Shown here one piece after another: positions 1 to 8,772 of a stretch of 38,069 nucleotides of DNA. The notes beneath the pieces are model-generated. The model was not told the DNA's origin and did no database searches. It worked only from the letters and a program-made list of their open reading frames with translations. The position numbers were made by a program, and so were the translations under genes. Where the stretch lies: the NCBI GenBank assembly GCA_031270375.1, contig JAISXR010000102.1, positions 1 to 38,069 of the forward strand, in the 5' to 3' direction. The stretch comes from Synergistaceae bacterium. Lineage in GTDB: Bacteria > Synergistota > Synergistia > Synergistales > Synergistaceae. Position 1 is the stretch's first letter. Each line of letters starts with the position of its first letter.

Positions 1-6
1 TATAAA

Positions 7-915
7 ATGATCGCCGCGGCGATAATAATATTGATCGCCGCCTTTTGCGCGACGCGCTCGTTTTACACCGTGCCGCTGGGCTCGCAGGCGATACTCTTCC
101 GCTTCGGGCGCTATATAGGAACGGAGGAACAGGGGCTTCACTTCAAGGCGCCCTGGACCGAGGTTGTCAGGTTCGACGTTCAGGAGGTGCGGCGGTTCGA
201 GTTCGGCGAGAAGACCGAAGTCCCCGGGCGCGCATACGTCCAGGACGAGAGTGAGCAGAAGATGGTCACGGCCGACAGCAAAATCCTTCTCATCAGTTGG
301 GTGGCGCAGTGGAAAATTTCCGACCCATACCAGTATTTCATAACCAATAACGTTGACGCCGAAAGCAACTACCGCCTCATATCGGGGCTCGCCGAGGCCG
401 ATTTCCGCAAGGAGGTCGCCAGCATGAGGTACGAGGACATACTGACCACGGGCAAAGTGACGCTCTCGGCCAACGCCAAGGCGCGCATCACGAACTCCTT
501 CAAGTCGCTCGGCGTGGGAATTTCGATAGTCGACGTGTTGATAAGCGATGTCAAAGTACCCCTGTCCGTTCAGCAATCCTACAACGACGTCGAGACGGCC
601 AAACAGGCCAAGGCGAGCGCGATAAACGAAGCCGAGGCTTACGCGAACAAGACCGTCGAGGAAGCGAAGGGCAAGGCGCAGGTCGCCGTGAACAACGCGG
701 AGGCTTACAAGATAAACAAAATCGCGGACGCGACGGCTGTATCGACCCGCCTCGCGTCCCTGAACGAAATGTACGTCACCAATCCGGAACTCGTGCGCAT
801 CAACCTGTGGTACGAAAACGTGGGCGACATAATGAAACAGCTCAATATAGTCTTTGTGGACGGCTCCAGCAAGAGCAACATCTTCCTGGGTGACGTTCCG
901 ATAATCCGAAGATAA
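7..915 (+). CDS. hflK: SPFH/prohibitin-family protease modulator HflK
   Basis: 302 aa; N-terminal TM helix followed by SPFH-type sequence (VPLGSQAILFRFGRYIGTEEQGLHFKAPW) and an Ala/Glu-rich coiled-coil; directly followed by an hflC-like gene. Confidence 0.85.
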   Translation: MIAAAIIILIAAFCATRSFYTVPLGSQAILFRFGRYIGTEEQGLHFKAPWTEVVRFDVQEVRRFEFGEKTEVPGRAYVQDESEQKMVTADSKILLISWVAQWKISDPYQYFITNNVDAESNYRLISGLAEADFRKEVASMRYEDILTTGKVTLSANAKARITNSFKSLGVGISIVDVLISDVKVPLSVQQSYNDVETAKQAKASAINEAEAYANKTVEEAKGKAQVAVNNAEAYKINKIADATAVSTRLASLNEMYVTNPELVRINLWYENVGDIMKQLNIVFVDGSSKSNIFLGDVPIIRR

Positions 916-933
916 CGGCTGGAGGCGGCGGCG

Positions 934-1782
934 TTGAAAAAAACTCTCTTCATTCCGGCGGTTTTAATCGTTTTGGCGATAATATACTCGTCCCTCTACA
1001 TGCTGTATCCGTATGAAATAGCCCTGGTCACTCGGTTCGGCGAGGCCAAGCAGACGGTGAGGGAACCGGGGCTCCACTTCAAGGCCCCTTGGATCGACAA
1101 TCTTACCAAATACTCGTCGAGGCTGTACGAATATTACAGCGACACGGCTAGCGTCATCACGTCCAACAAACAGACCATTGAGGTCGACATACTGGCGACA
1201 TTCGTCATAACCGACCCGAAAAAGTTCTACCAGACAAGCCGCACCATAGACAGGGCAATACAAAGGCTCGACGATGTCACTTACTCGGCGATGCTCTCCA
1301 TAGCGGGCAAAAACACTTTCGAGGATATCATAGTGAACAACCGCGAGCCGATTTTAAAGGAAATACTGGATACGACGCGCGAACAGACGAGCGACTTTGG
1401 CCTCGGCATCAAGACGGTGCAGTTCAAAAAAGTGTTGCTTCTGGCGGCTAACGAGGAGCAGGTCTACAAATCCATGATAACGGAACGCGAGCGCGTTTCA
1501 ATTCAAACCTTGGCCGAAGGCGGCGCCGAAAGCAGCAAAATTCGCTCCAAAGCCGACTGGGACGCCGCCGCGATCGTGGCGGACGCCAACGTCAAAGCCG
1601 CGAAGATAAAAGCCGAGGGCGACTTCGAGGCGCAGTCGATAATAAACAGGGCCACGCAAAACAACGTCGAGCTGTACACTTATCTCAAGCAGCTCGAAAT
1701 GTACCGCGCCAGCGTCAAAGCTGGCACGACGGTGATCGTCGACCCGAAAGAGGGCGTTTTCAAAAACCTGCTCGTGCCATAG
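934..1782 (+). CDS. hflC: SPFH-family protease modulator HflC
   Basis: 282 aa, TTG start; N-terminal TM helix, SPFH motif (YPYEIALVTRFGEAKQTVREPGLHFKAPW); tandem with hflK. Confidence 0.85.
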   Translation: MKKTLFIPAVLIVLAIIYSSLYMLYPYEIALVTRFGEAKQTVREPGLHFKAPWIDNLTKYSSRLYEYYSDTASVITSNKQTIEVDILATFVITDPKKFYQTSRTIDRAIQRLDDVTYSAMLSIAGKNTFEDIIVNNREPILKEILDTTREQTSDFGLGIKTVQFKKVLLLAANEEQVYKSMITERERVSIQTLAEGGAESSKIRSKADWDAAAIVADANVKAAKIKAEGDFEAQSIINRATQNNVELYTYLKQLEMYRASVKAGTTVIVDPKEGVFKNLLVP

Positions 1783-1789
1783 TTTGACT

Positions 1790-4700
1790 TCAGCGGCGGC
1801 GCGATACTTGAAGCGCCTTGGTCAGATGCGACTGTATCTCAGCGTATTCCAGGTTATCGAGGCAGGAACGGAGCCATGCCACAAGGTCGGCGCCGGAAGC
1901 GTACTCATACTCTTCGAGTTTTTCCACGCCTTTTTCCATCGCCTGGACATCGAACATCTTGCTGGCTGTTAAAATTGTTTCGAGAATCTTTCGGTCGGGC
2001 GCGTATGACTTCGTCTTCGCCGCTTTGCGGTTGGACGGCCCGTCCAGGTATGCCCGTATGTCCGACAGCAGCCGTTCCATCATTTTTATGAAATCGTTGT
2101 TCTCGGCGAGCAAGGTCTCGAGGTCCTCATGCTTCGCGGCGGCTTCGAGCCGCTCGGCCCATTTGCCCGCCGCCTGCGCGCAGATGCCGTAACTGCTGCC
2201 TTTGATGCCATGCACGGTGATCGCGTATTCGGGCATTTTATACCTCGATATGATCCTCATCTTGTCGAGCAGTTGCGGCGTGCTGTCGGCGTAAGTCCGC
2301 AACACCTTGATGAACACGTCGTCGTCGCCATACCGCGACAGGCCTTCTTCCAGGTCGATACCGGGGATATGGGCTTCTTTCGGCTCCCGTGCGGGCGCGG
2401 AGGAACTGTCGTTCGTCTCCGTCCGTTGGTAATCCTCCGCTCCGGGCGAGGCAACGCCTGCCTGAGACGGGCGCTCGGCTCCGGCCAGGGTTTCCTGGCC
2501 CCGCTTGTCCCTTATCCATTTATTAAGTTCGACATCAAGTCTCATGATGTCTATCGGTTTCGAGATGTAAGAGTTGAAACCGTTTTCGAGGAACATCTTC
2601 TCGCTGCCGGCCATCGCGCTCGCTGTCAGCGCGACTATCGGGACGTTCCGCGCGTAGTCCGAGCCTATCTCCCCGCGTATTATATGCGTGGCTTCGATGC
2701 CGTCCATCTCGGGCATCATGTGATCCATGAGTACGAGATCGTATCTCCGCGTCCCGGAAACCCCAGCCGCTTTGATTTTTTCTATGGCTTCCCTGCCGCT
2801 CGCCACACAGTCTATCGTGAGGCCGTACGGAAGCAGCAACCCCTTCGCCACTTCCAGGTTTGTCAGCACGTCGTCGACTACCAGCACGCAACCGTAAGGC
2901 ATATAAGAGCGGATGAGGTTTTTCCTTCTTCTGTTCCTGTACTCGGCGAAGCGGAATTCTTTCAGGTTGGTGACGGAGGCGTCGCCCATGGGCGACTCGT
3001 CGACTATCTCCTGGAGTATGTTCACGGTGAATGTCGAGCCCTTGCCGAATTCGCTCTCGACGGATATGCTTCCGCCCATGAGTTCCACAAGCCTCTGCGT
3101 GATGGAAAGGCCGAGACCGGTGCCCTCGATGTTTCTGTTCGCTCTGGCGTTCAACTGCTTATATTCCGTGAAAAGTTTGCCTATCTCTTCTTTTCTTATC
3201 CCCTGTCCCGAATCGCTCACCACGAACTTGAGCCTCGCGAAACGGTCTTCCCGCTCCCACGCGAGCCCCAGTTTGACGAAACCTTCCTCGGTATATTTAA
3301 AGGCGTTCGACAGCAGGTTATTCAGTATCTGTTTGACGCGAAGCTCGTCGCCGTTTAGCCTCGAAGGGGTCGAAGGGTCTATGTCCAGCTCCAGTTCTAT
3401 CTTCTTGTTGCCCCTCCTCACGAGGTTGAGCTGAATGGAGCTGCTTATCAAGCCGGATGTGTCGTAATTTGTCGGTACTATCTCCATGCTCCCCGCTTCT
3501 ATTTTCGAAATATCCAGAATATCGTTGATTATGCTCAGAAGCCAGGACCCGGAACTGTATATTTTCTCGAGGTTGTCCATCGTCTCCGTAGCGAGTTCCT
3601 TTTGAATCTCTATTTCGGAGATGCCAAGTATGGCGTTCAAGGGAGTGCGTATTTCGTGGCTCACAGTGGCGAGGAAAGAGCTTTTGGAACGCGACGCTTC
3701 CTCGGCGCGTTTCCTGGCGTTGTCGAGTTCCGTTATATCGTGGACGACAAAGACAACCGCGTGCACCTCCCCGTTTTTATCTATTGCCGGAGCCATTGTG
3801 ATGTCGGCGGTCATTTCCTTTCCGCCGTGCAAATCAAGCACCCTCGTGTAGTGGATCGGCGCCGATGTCTCGAACACGGTGCGGCAGTTTTGCAGTATTT
3901 CTGTCATTCTGCCGTTCGAAATACGAGACGCGAAAAGATTCTCCAGCGTATTGTTTATCACTGAGGACCTGCCTGATATTCCCAGCATATTGTTCATCGT
4001 ATCGGTCGCGAGGACGACGCGCGTCTGTCTGTCGACCACAAATATCACCTCGGAACACGATTGAAGAAGAAGACGGTTGTAGAAATGCTGAAGTTCCTTT
4101 TCCGCTTCGCTCACGTCCCGCATATGCTCCTCGCTCCGACGCATGATGCCGACACGCTTGTAGTCACTCATCAGACGACGATACATGCGGTCGAGTTTTC
4201 GAAATTCCGCCTTGAGGTTTTTGTATTCGTCGTCACGCTTACTGGGGGAATCGGCCGCAGGCGCGGCAAGCAACATCTTGTACTCGATTTCGAGTTTTGT
4301 ATTTTTCATCTCAAGGCTTTTCAACTTTTCCTCGAGATCTTTACGCTCTTCGGCGGCGACGCGCGCGTTCAGCACGGAGGCGTTATGTTCGCTTTCAAGC
4401 TGTCTGTAAGATTCCGCGAGGACTCTCAATTTTTCCGCAGCTTCCGAGTTTTCAGCGTCAGTCCGTTCGTCTCCGGTATTTTTACGATGTTCGAGGAGCG
4501 TTTGATACTCGCCCTCTATCCTGTGATACTCTTCCTCCAGTTTTTTGTGTCTCGTCTCCAGGTTCTTATGGTCGTCCGTAAGCCTGCGGTACTCCTCTAT
4601 CAGGGTGTCTTTTTCCTGTTTTCTGTATTGTTCCGCGTTGGCGTATTCTTCCTCAAGCTGTATGTGCGCTCCCTCGAGGGCGGTGTGTTTCTCTTCGAGG

Positions 4701-5059
4701 GTTTTGTGCGCCTCCTGGAGAGATTTGTATTCGCCCTCCAGTTTTCTGAACGCGTCGAACATCTCATCGGTTTCCTGTTTCCGATACTGCCCTTCCGCGC
4801 CATGTTTGTCCTCAAGCGTTTTGAATTCAGCCTCCAGGCCTTGATACTCGACGGCCAGTTTTCTGTATTCCTCGACGATTTTATTCAGTTCTTCCTGTTT
4901 TTTTATGTCCTCGGCCGACCTGTACTCGTTTTCGAGCCTTCTGTACTCGTAGAGCTTTCGGTACTCGACCTCAAGCCTCTTGTGCTCCCTGTAGAGCATT
5001 TCGAGGATCTGCTCGAACGTCTGAACCGGCGCCTGATTGACAGTTTCTTCCAAGTTCAT
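1790..5059 (-). CDS. Hybrid sensor histidine kinase: long N-terminal coiled-coil, PAS, HisKA, HATPase_c, REC, Hpt
   Basis: 1089 aa; repetitive EYRKLE/YRKQE heptad region; HisKA (FLATVSHEIRTPLNAILG), ATPase boxes (GTGLGLSITQRLVELMGG), REC (DLVLMDHMMPEMDG), Hpt (TVHGIKGSSYGI). No TM segment evident at the N-terminus. Confidence 0.92.
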   Translation of the reverse strand: MNLEETVNQAPVQTFEQILEMLYREHKRLEVEYRKLYEYRRLENEYRSAEDIKKQEELNKIVEEYRKLAVEYQGLEAEFKTLEDKHGAEGQYRKQETDEMFDAFRKLEGEYKSLQEAHKTLEEKHTALEGAHIQLEEEYANAEQYRKQEKDTLIEEYRRLTDDHKNLETRHKKLEEEYHRIEGEYQTLLEHRKNTGDERTDAENSEAAEKLRVLAESYRQLESEHNASVLNARVAAEERKDLEEKLKSLEMKNTKLEIEYKMLLAAPAADSPSKRDDEYKNLKAEFRKLDRMYRRLMSDYKRVGIMRRSEEHMRDVSEAEKELQHFYNRLLLQSCSEVIFVVDRQTRVVLATDTMNNMLGISGRSSVINNTLENLFASRISNGRMTEILQNCRTVFETSAPIHYTRVLDLHGGKEMTADITMAPAIDKNGEVHAVVFVVHDITELDNARKRAEEASRSKSSFLATVSHEIRTPLNAILGISEIEIQKELATETMDNLEKIYSSGSWLLSIINDILDISKIEAGSMEIVPTNYDTSGLISSSIQLNLVRRGNKKIELELDIDPSTPSRLNGDELRVKQILNNLLSNAFKYTEEGFVKLGLAWEREDRFARLKFVVSDSGQGIRKEEIGKLFTEYKQLNARANRNIEGTGLGLSITQRLVELMGGSISVESEFGKGSTFTVNILQEIVDESPMGDASVTNLKEFRFAEYRNRRRKNLIRSYMPYGCVLVVDDVLTNLEVAKGLLLPYGLTIDCVASGREAIEKIKAAGVSGTRRYDLVLMDHMMPEMDGIEATHIIRGEIGSDYARNVPIVALTASAMAGSEKMFLENGFNSYISKPIDIMRLDVELNKWIRDKRGQETLAGAERPSQAGVASPGAEDYQRTETNDSSSAPAREPKEAHIPGIDLEEGLSRYGDDDVFIKVLRTYADSTPQLLDKMRIISRYKMPEYAITVHGIKGSSYGICAQAAGKWAERLEAAAKHEDLETLLAENNDFIKMMERLLSDIRAYLDGPSNRKAAKTKSYAPDRKILETILTASKMFDVQAMEKGVEKLEEYEYASGADLVAWLRSCLDNLEYAEIQSHLTKALQVSRRR

Positions 5060-5063
5060 GACG

Positions 5064-6272
5064 TCATAGCGCGCAAATCACTATAGATTCGTTATGGGCC
5101 CTGTTTATGGCGCGCCCGTTCTCGACGATCGTGGGACATATCTCGCCGTACGAGTAAAAACCCGACAACGTAAGGCCTTCGTGTACATTGTTTCTTAACA
5201 TGTTACCCTCCGCGTCCTTGTCGTCCCCCATGACCATGTATCGCCCTCCGCACGATACACATATAATTGTGGAGTATTTGTAATCATCTACGGCGGCCTC
5301 GGCGATTTTCTCTTTGATCTCGTGAATCGCCATCTTGCAAGAGTCCTGAATATCCTGTCTTTTCATCACCACGACAGAGATCTCCGAATTCTCGGAAATC
5401 GCGCCGAAGAGGGCGCCGGAGCCGTCCTTGGGGTTCAGCGTTTTTATGGTGCGCACCACGGGGATTTTGTCGCGCTCGCTTTTCGAGTTCATGTAAACTT
5501 TGAGAGGCGTGGAGACATACACGGAAATATCTTCCTGCGCTGTAAGATCGTCCACCGGCATGCCGAGGCGCCTGAGGTAGTCCACAAAAGTCATGTCCTC
5601 GACGGCGCGAATCACGTTCTTGTCGGCGCCTGTGACGATATGCTTCTGCCGAGAAATTTCGCTCAGGAAATTCTGCACCGAGAAAACCGGTTTTACGCCG
5701 CCGCTTATGAGGACCAATGCCGCCCGATCCTTGTAGGCGCGTCCGCCCGCGAACATCAAGATTTCTCCGTCAGACGTGTCGGACGAGGGCAGACCCCCGA
5801 AAACAGGCGTGCCGCCGGATAATTCGTCCAGAATATCCACATATTCGTCCAGGGGAACCGCGTCGTTGAAGGGGGGTATGAAAAATAAAATTTCCCCCCG
5901 GCCTCCCGCGGCGGCGGCGGCCGTTTCGTAGGCTTTCGCCAGTTCCTCCCTGACGTTATCGGCATTTATCGCATCCGTGAAGGAAGTGCCGAATAGAACA
6001 TCGTCGCCGGTCAGTACCGTCAGTACCGACGAAAGGATAGTAGCTCCGTTATTCGTGTCGAAATTGGCTATGCTCGTGCATCCTACGATGTCCAAGGGCA
6101 GTCTTTCCTTCAGTTTGGCCAGGAAATCATCATGAGTCATCTCCGCGTCGCAAAAAACAAAGCCGCAACTGTTTTTACCGAGTGGTCCGCTTGCGTTTAT
6201 CTGCTCCATCAATTCGCTGACTGCCGCTTCAGCGTCGTCCATCTCGTTCGTTACCGCGACTATCGAACGCAC
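5064..6272 (-). CDS. FIST N/C-domain signal transduction protein
   Basis: 402 aa; FIST-type features (DIVGCTSIANF, PVFGGLPSSDTSDGEILMFAGG, GFYSYGEICP near the C-terminus); 4-bp gap to the downstream kinase on the same strand. Confidence 0.85.
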   Translation of the reverse strand: MRSIVAVTNEMDDAEAAVSELMEQINASGPLGKNSCGFVFCDAEMTHDDFLAKLKERLPLDIVGCTSIANFDTNNGATILSSVLTVLTGDDVLFGTSFTDAINADNVREELAKAYETAAAAAGGRGEILFFIPPFNDAVPLDEYVDILDELSGGTPVFGGLPSSDTSDGEILMFAGGRAYKDRAALVLISGGVKPVFSVQNFLSEISRQKHIVTGADKNVIRAVEDMTFVDYLRRLGMPVDDLTAQEDISVYVSTPLKVYMNSKSERDKIPVVRTIKTLNPKDGSGALFGAISENSEISVVVMKRQDIQDSCKMAIHEIKEKIAEAAVDDYKYSTIICVSCGGRYMVMGDDKDAEGNMLRNNVHEGLTLSGFYSYGEICPTIVENGRAINRAHNESIVICAL

Positions 6273-6587
6273 CGAGACACATCCCCTTTCACAGGTTCAC
6301 CGTTCCGCAACTTAACAATTCTTTACCCGTACTTGAGCTTACTCATTTTACATTTCAATTATAACTGAAACTTCGCGCATCGAAAAGTGCGGCATGAAGA
6401 CGGTAAAAAAATCGCGCCCTTTTTTGGAAAGCGCGCGAGTCCGGCGTTTACTTTGTTTCTTTGCGTAATAAGATGACAAAATATGCGCGCGAAATTAAAA
6501 AAACTGGTAAAATACTCTGCGAAATATACAAAAACAGAAAAGACCTGAGGCGCTCCATACGGCACATGCCGGTAAAATTTGAGGTGA

Positions 6588-8336
6588 ATGATCTTGAGGA
6601 ACATGAGCACGAAAATGAAACTGATACTGAGCTTCTCCGTGATCGTCGCGATCAATATCTGTTTTGGGCTGTATGCGCTTTATCTTCTCGCCGTCATCAA
6701 CGGAAGAGTCGTGGAGGCTAACAGTTGGACAGAAGGGATCATGGAGCTTGGCAATATGCAGTATGGCGTCACGTCGCTCAGACGATACGACTTGAACTAC
6801 GTACAGCAGACGGAAAAAAACCAGAAACTGACCACTCTTCAGCACAGAACAAAAGCCACCGACGCTGTCGAAGCTGTGATGAAGGACTACAGGGACGACG
6901 TCCTGACCATCCCCTATGACACGGAAGAACAACGGAAGGAGGATCTGGCCGCCATCGACCTGATAATAAGCAACTGGAACGTGTACCTCGATATCTCGCA
7001 AAAATTGCTGGACGCGTCGGACGCCGGCAATGAGGATGAAGTCATGGAAATTCTGAACGGCGACAGCCTCGTCAAGTTCACTGATCTCGAAGCATCCGTC
7101 AACGCTCTCGTCGACTTCAACACAGAAGGATGCCTGGCTGTGATGCTGCAAAGCGAAGAGATATACCAGTCGGCAAAGCGGACGACCGCCGTCACCCTTC
7201 TCTTCATTGCGGGATTCTCCGTGATCATCCCCATTTTTCTGGTGAGACGCATAAAGAAGTCCATCAAGGAGCTGCTTCGCGTTTCAGAGGCGGTCGGGAG
7301 GGGAGTACTCACAGTGTCGGCGGAGGATTTTGTGAACGACGAGTTCGGGAAACTGGCCGCCGAGTACAACAATACCATAGCGAATTTCAAATCCCTCGTG
7401 TCGAAGATGCAGGAATCCGCGGCTTATATGGCCGGGGCAGCCCGGGAATTTCACGAGGGCGAGTCGCGGTCGTCCGCCGGGACGCAGATGATAGCGCAAA
7501 ATATAGGACAGGTCTCCCGCCAGGCTGACAGTCAGCGGACGGAAATAGAGTCCATAACCGTGTCGGCGAACGGCATGGTCGACGATATCGCCAATATCTC
7601 GGAGAAACTCGACACGATTGCTCAGGGAGCGGCTGAGTCCGTGCGGATTTCCAACGAAGGCGGGAAATTCATGCGAGAGGCGATTTCCCAGATGAAAGTG
7701 ATAGAAACCGCGGTGAACGCCTCCTCCGAGGTCGTGAGTTCCCTGGGGAAGAGATCGAACGAAATCGGTCTGATCGTCGGCACGATTGCGGACATATCGA
7801 GCCAGACGAATCTTCTCGCGCTCAACGCCGCCATAGAGGCCGCGCGCGCCGGGGATCAAGGACGCGGCTTCGCCGTCGTGGCGGAAGAGGTGAAAAAATT
7901 GGCGAGCGAATCGCAGACCGCCGCCGAGGAAATATCCAATCTCATATCCTCGATACAGCAAGAGACCGCGCACGCCGTAGAGGCGATGGCGACCGGAAAG
8001 GAAGACGCGAGAGTCGGGGCGCTCGCGATGGATGAGGGAGGACGCGCGTTCGATGAATTGGCGAAAATGGCGGTGCAAAGTTCCGATGGGCTCACGGGCA
8101 TTGCCGCGCTGATGCGTGAAATGTCGACGAAGACGTCAGAAATCGCGTCCGCCGTGAACAAAGTGGAGGACGCGAGCCGCGAAATCGCACATGATTCGCA
8201 GTCGATCGCCGCCGCGACGGAAGAACAGTCCGCCTACGCCTCGAAAGTCTCGAATTCGTCCCAGGAGCTGGCCGGCATCGCCTCCGACATGCTGGAACTG
8301 ACCCGTCATTTCACCACCGTTAGTACCGCGGGATAA
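6588..8336 (+). CDS. Methyl-accepting chemotaxis protein
   Basis: 582 aa; TM, periplasmic four-helix-like region, second TM, HAMP-like segment, conserved MCP signalling hairpin ([40 protein letters not shown]). ATG 6603 is an alternative start. Confidence 0.95.
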   Translation: MILRNMSTKMKLILSFSVIVAINICFGLYALYLLAVINGRVVEANSWTEGIMELGNMQYGVTSLRRYDLNYVQQTEKNQKLTTLQHRTKATDAVEAVMKDYRDDVLTIPYDTEEQRKEDLAAIDLIISNWNVYLDISQKLLDASDAGNEDEVMEILNGDSLVKFTDLEASVNALVDFNTEGCLAVMLQSEEIYQSAKRTTAVTLLFIAGFSVIIPIFLVRRIKKSIKELLRVSEAVGRGVLTVSAEDFVNDEFGKLAAEYNNTIANFKSLVSKMQESAAYMAGAAREFHEGESRSSAGTQMIAQNIGQVSRQADSQRTEIESITVSANGMVDDIANISEKLDTIAQGAAESVRISNEGGKFMREAISQMKVIETAVNASSEVVSSLGKRSNEIGLIVGTIADISSQTNLLALNAAIEAARAGDQGRGFAVVAEEVKKLASESQTAAEEISNLISSIQQETAHAVEAMATGKEDARVGALAMDEGGRAFDELAKMAVQSSDGLTGIAALMREMSTKTSEIASAVNKVEDASREIAHDSQSIAAATEEQSAYASKVSNSSQELAGIASDMLELTRHFTTVSTAG

Positions 8337-8396
8337 AAACCACGGGATTCTGCGCGCGCAGACATTTCATATCATGACCCCGCGGCGCGGGATGGG

Positions 8397-8425
8397 TTGC
8401 GTAAAATTAAATTGTGTGGTATAAA
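8397..8425 (+). promoter_or_regulatory. Predicted sigma70-type promoter of the trp leader
   Basis: TTGCGT (8397-8402), 17-bp spacer, TATAAA (8420-8425). Confidence 0.6.
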
Positions 8426-8455
8426 CTTCTCATACAGTTTCTCGGGGGAATTTTT

Positions 8456-8530
8456 ATGATGGGCATTCGAGGAGTTTCTTTTTTTTCGATAGACGGATTT
8501 GTAAATATTTCTTGGCGTTGGTGGCCTTAG
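8456..8530 (+). CDS. trpL: trp operon-type leader peptide MMGIRGVSFFSIDGFVNISWRWWP (24 aa)
   Basis: ATG ATG GGC ATT CGA GGA GTT TCT TTT TTT TCG ATA GAC GGA TTT GTA AAT ATT TCT TGG CGT TGG TGG CCT TAG; three Trp codons in the last five; Shine-Dalgarno-like GGGGGAA just upstream; lies between a promoter and an intrinsic terminator ahead of trpB. Absent from the supplied ORF track, presumably because of size. Confidence 0.78.
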   Translation: MMGIRGVSFFSIDGFVNISWRWWP

Positions 8531-8535
8531 CCGCC
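8520..8535 (+). promoter_or_regulatory. Hairpin overlapping the leader Trp codons (candidate 1:2 pause hairpin)
   Basis: GGTGGC-CTTA-GCCGCC: 6-bp stem with one G-U pair, covering the tandem TGG codons and stop codon. Confidence 0.55.
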
Positions 8536-8560
8536 CGCGTGTTTATTCTGCTTATAACAG

Positions 8561-8601
8561 AAGAGGCCCGGGTAATATAAATTATCTCGGGCCTCTTTTT
8601 T
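8561..8601 (+). terminator. Intrinsic terminator (candidate attenuator terminator) in the trpB leader
   Basis: AAGAGGCCCG GGTAAT-ATAA-ATTATC T CGGGCCTCTT: about 16-bp stem with one bulge, ending in a T run. Confidence 0.85.
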
Positions 8602-8643
8602 ATTTCAGACCGTCATACCGTACAGACTGAAGCGGAATACCAG

Positions 8644-8680
8644 GAAGAGAGGCGAAGATAAAAGCCTCTCTTCTTTTTTT
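8644..8680 (+). terminator. Second intrinsic terminator between the leader and trpB
   Basis: GAAGAGAGGC-10 nt-GCCTCTCTTC perfect 10-bp stem followed by T7; its T run can in turn pair with the A7 of the next inverted repeat (T7GCGGC-GCC-GCCGCA7, 8674-8700). Confidence 0.8.
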
Positions 8681-8772
8681 GCGGCGCCGCCGCAAAAAAA
8701 GGGAGGGATGGGGCGAAAAGCGGCGGAAAAAATTACCGGATCATACTCAAATTCAATAAGGAGGAAATTACA

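Noticed and set aside
2129-3358. 409-aa plus-strand ORF opposite the hybrid kinase
   Set aside because: Antisense to a clearly conserved kinase/REC region; composition (H/R-rich, no motif) fits a shadow ORF in moderately high-GC DNA.
4061-5059. Repetitive DNA in the kinase N-terminus as a CRISPR or tandem repeat array
   Set aside because: Repeats are degenerate, in frame, and encode heptad coiled-coil sequence; no constant repeat/spacer periodicity.
4061-5086. 341-aa plus-strand ORF opposite the kinase coiled-coil
   Set aside because: Phe/Leu-rich repetitive product is the antisense of the heptad repeats (GAA/GAG/AAG codons); no independent support.
8397-8770. T-box riboswitch upstream of trpB
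   Set aside because: No T-box consensus (GGGTGGNACCGCG-like) seen; the Trp-rich leader ORF explains the region better.
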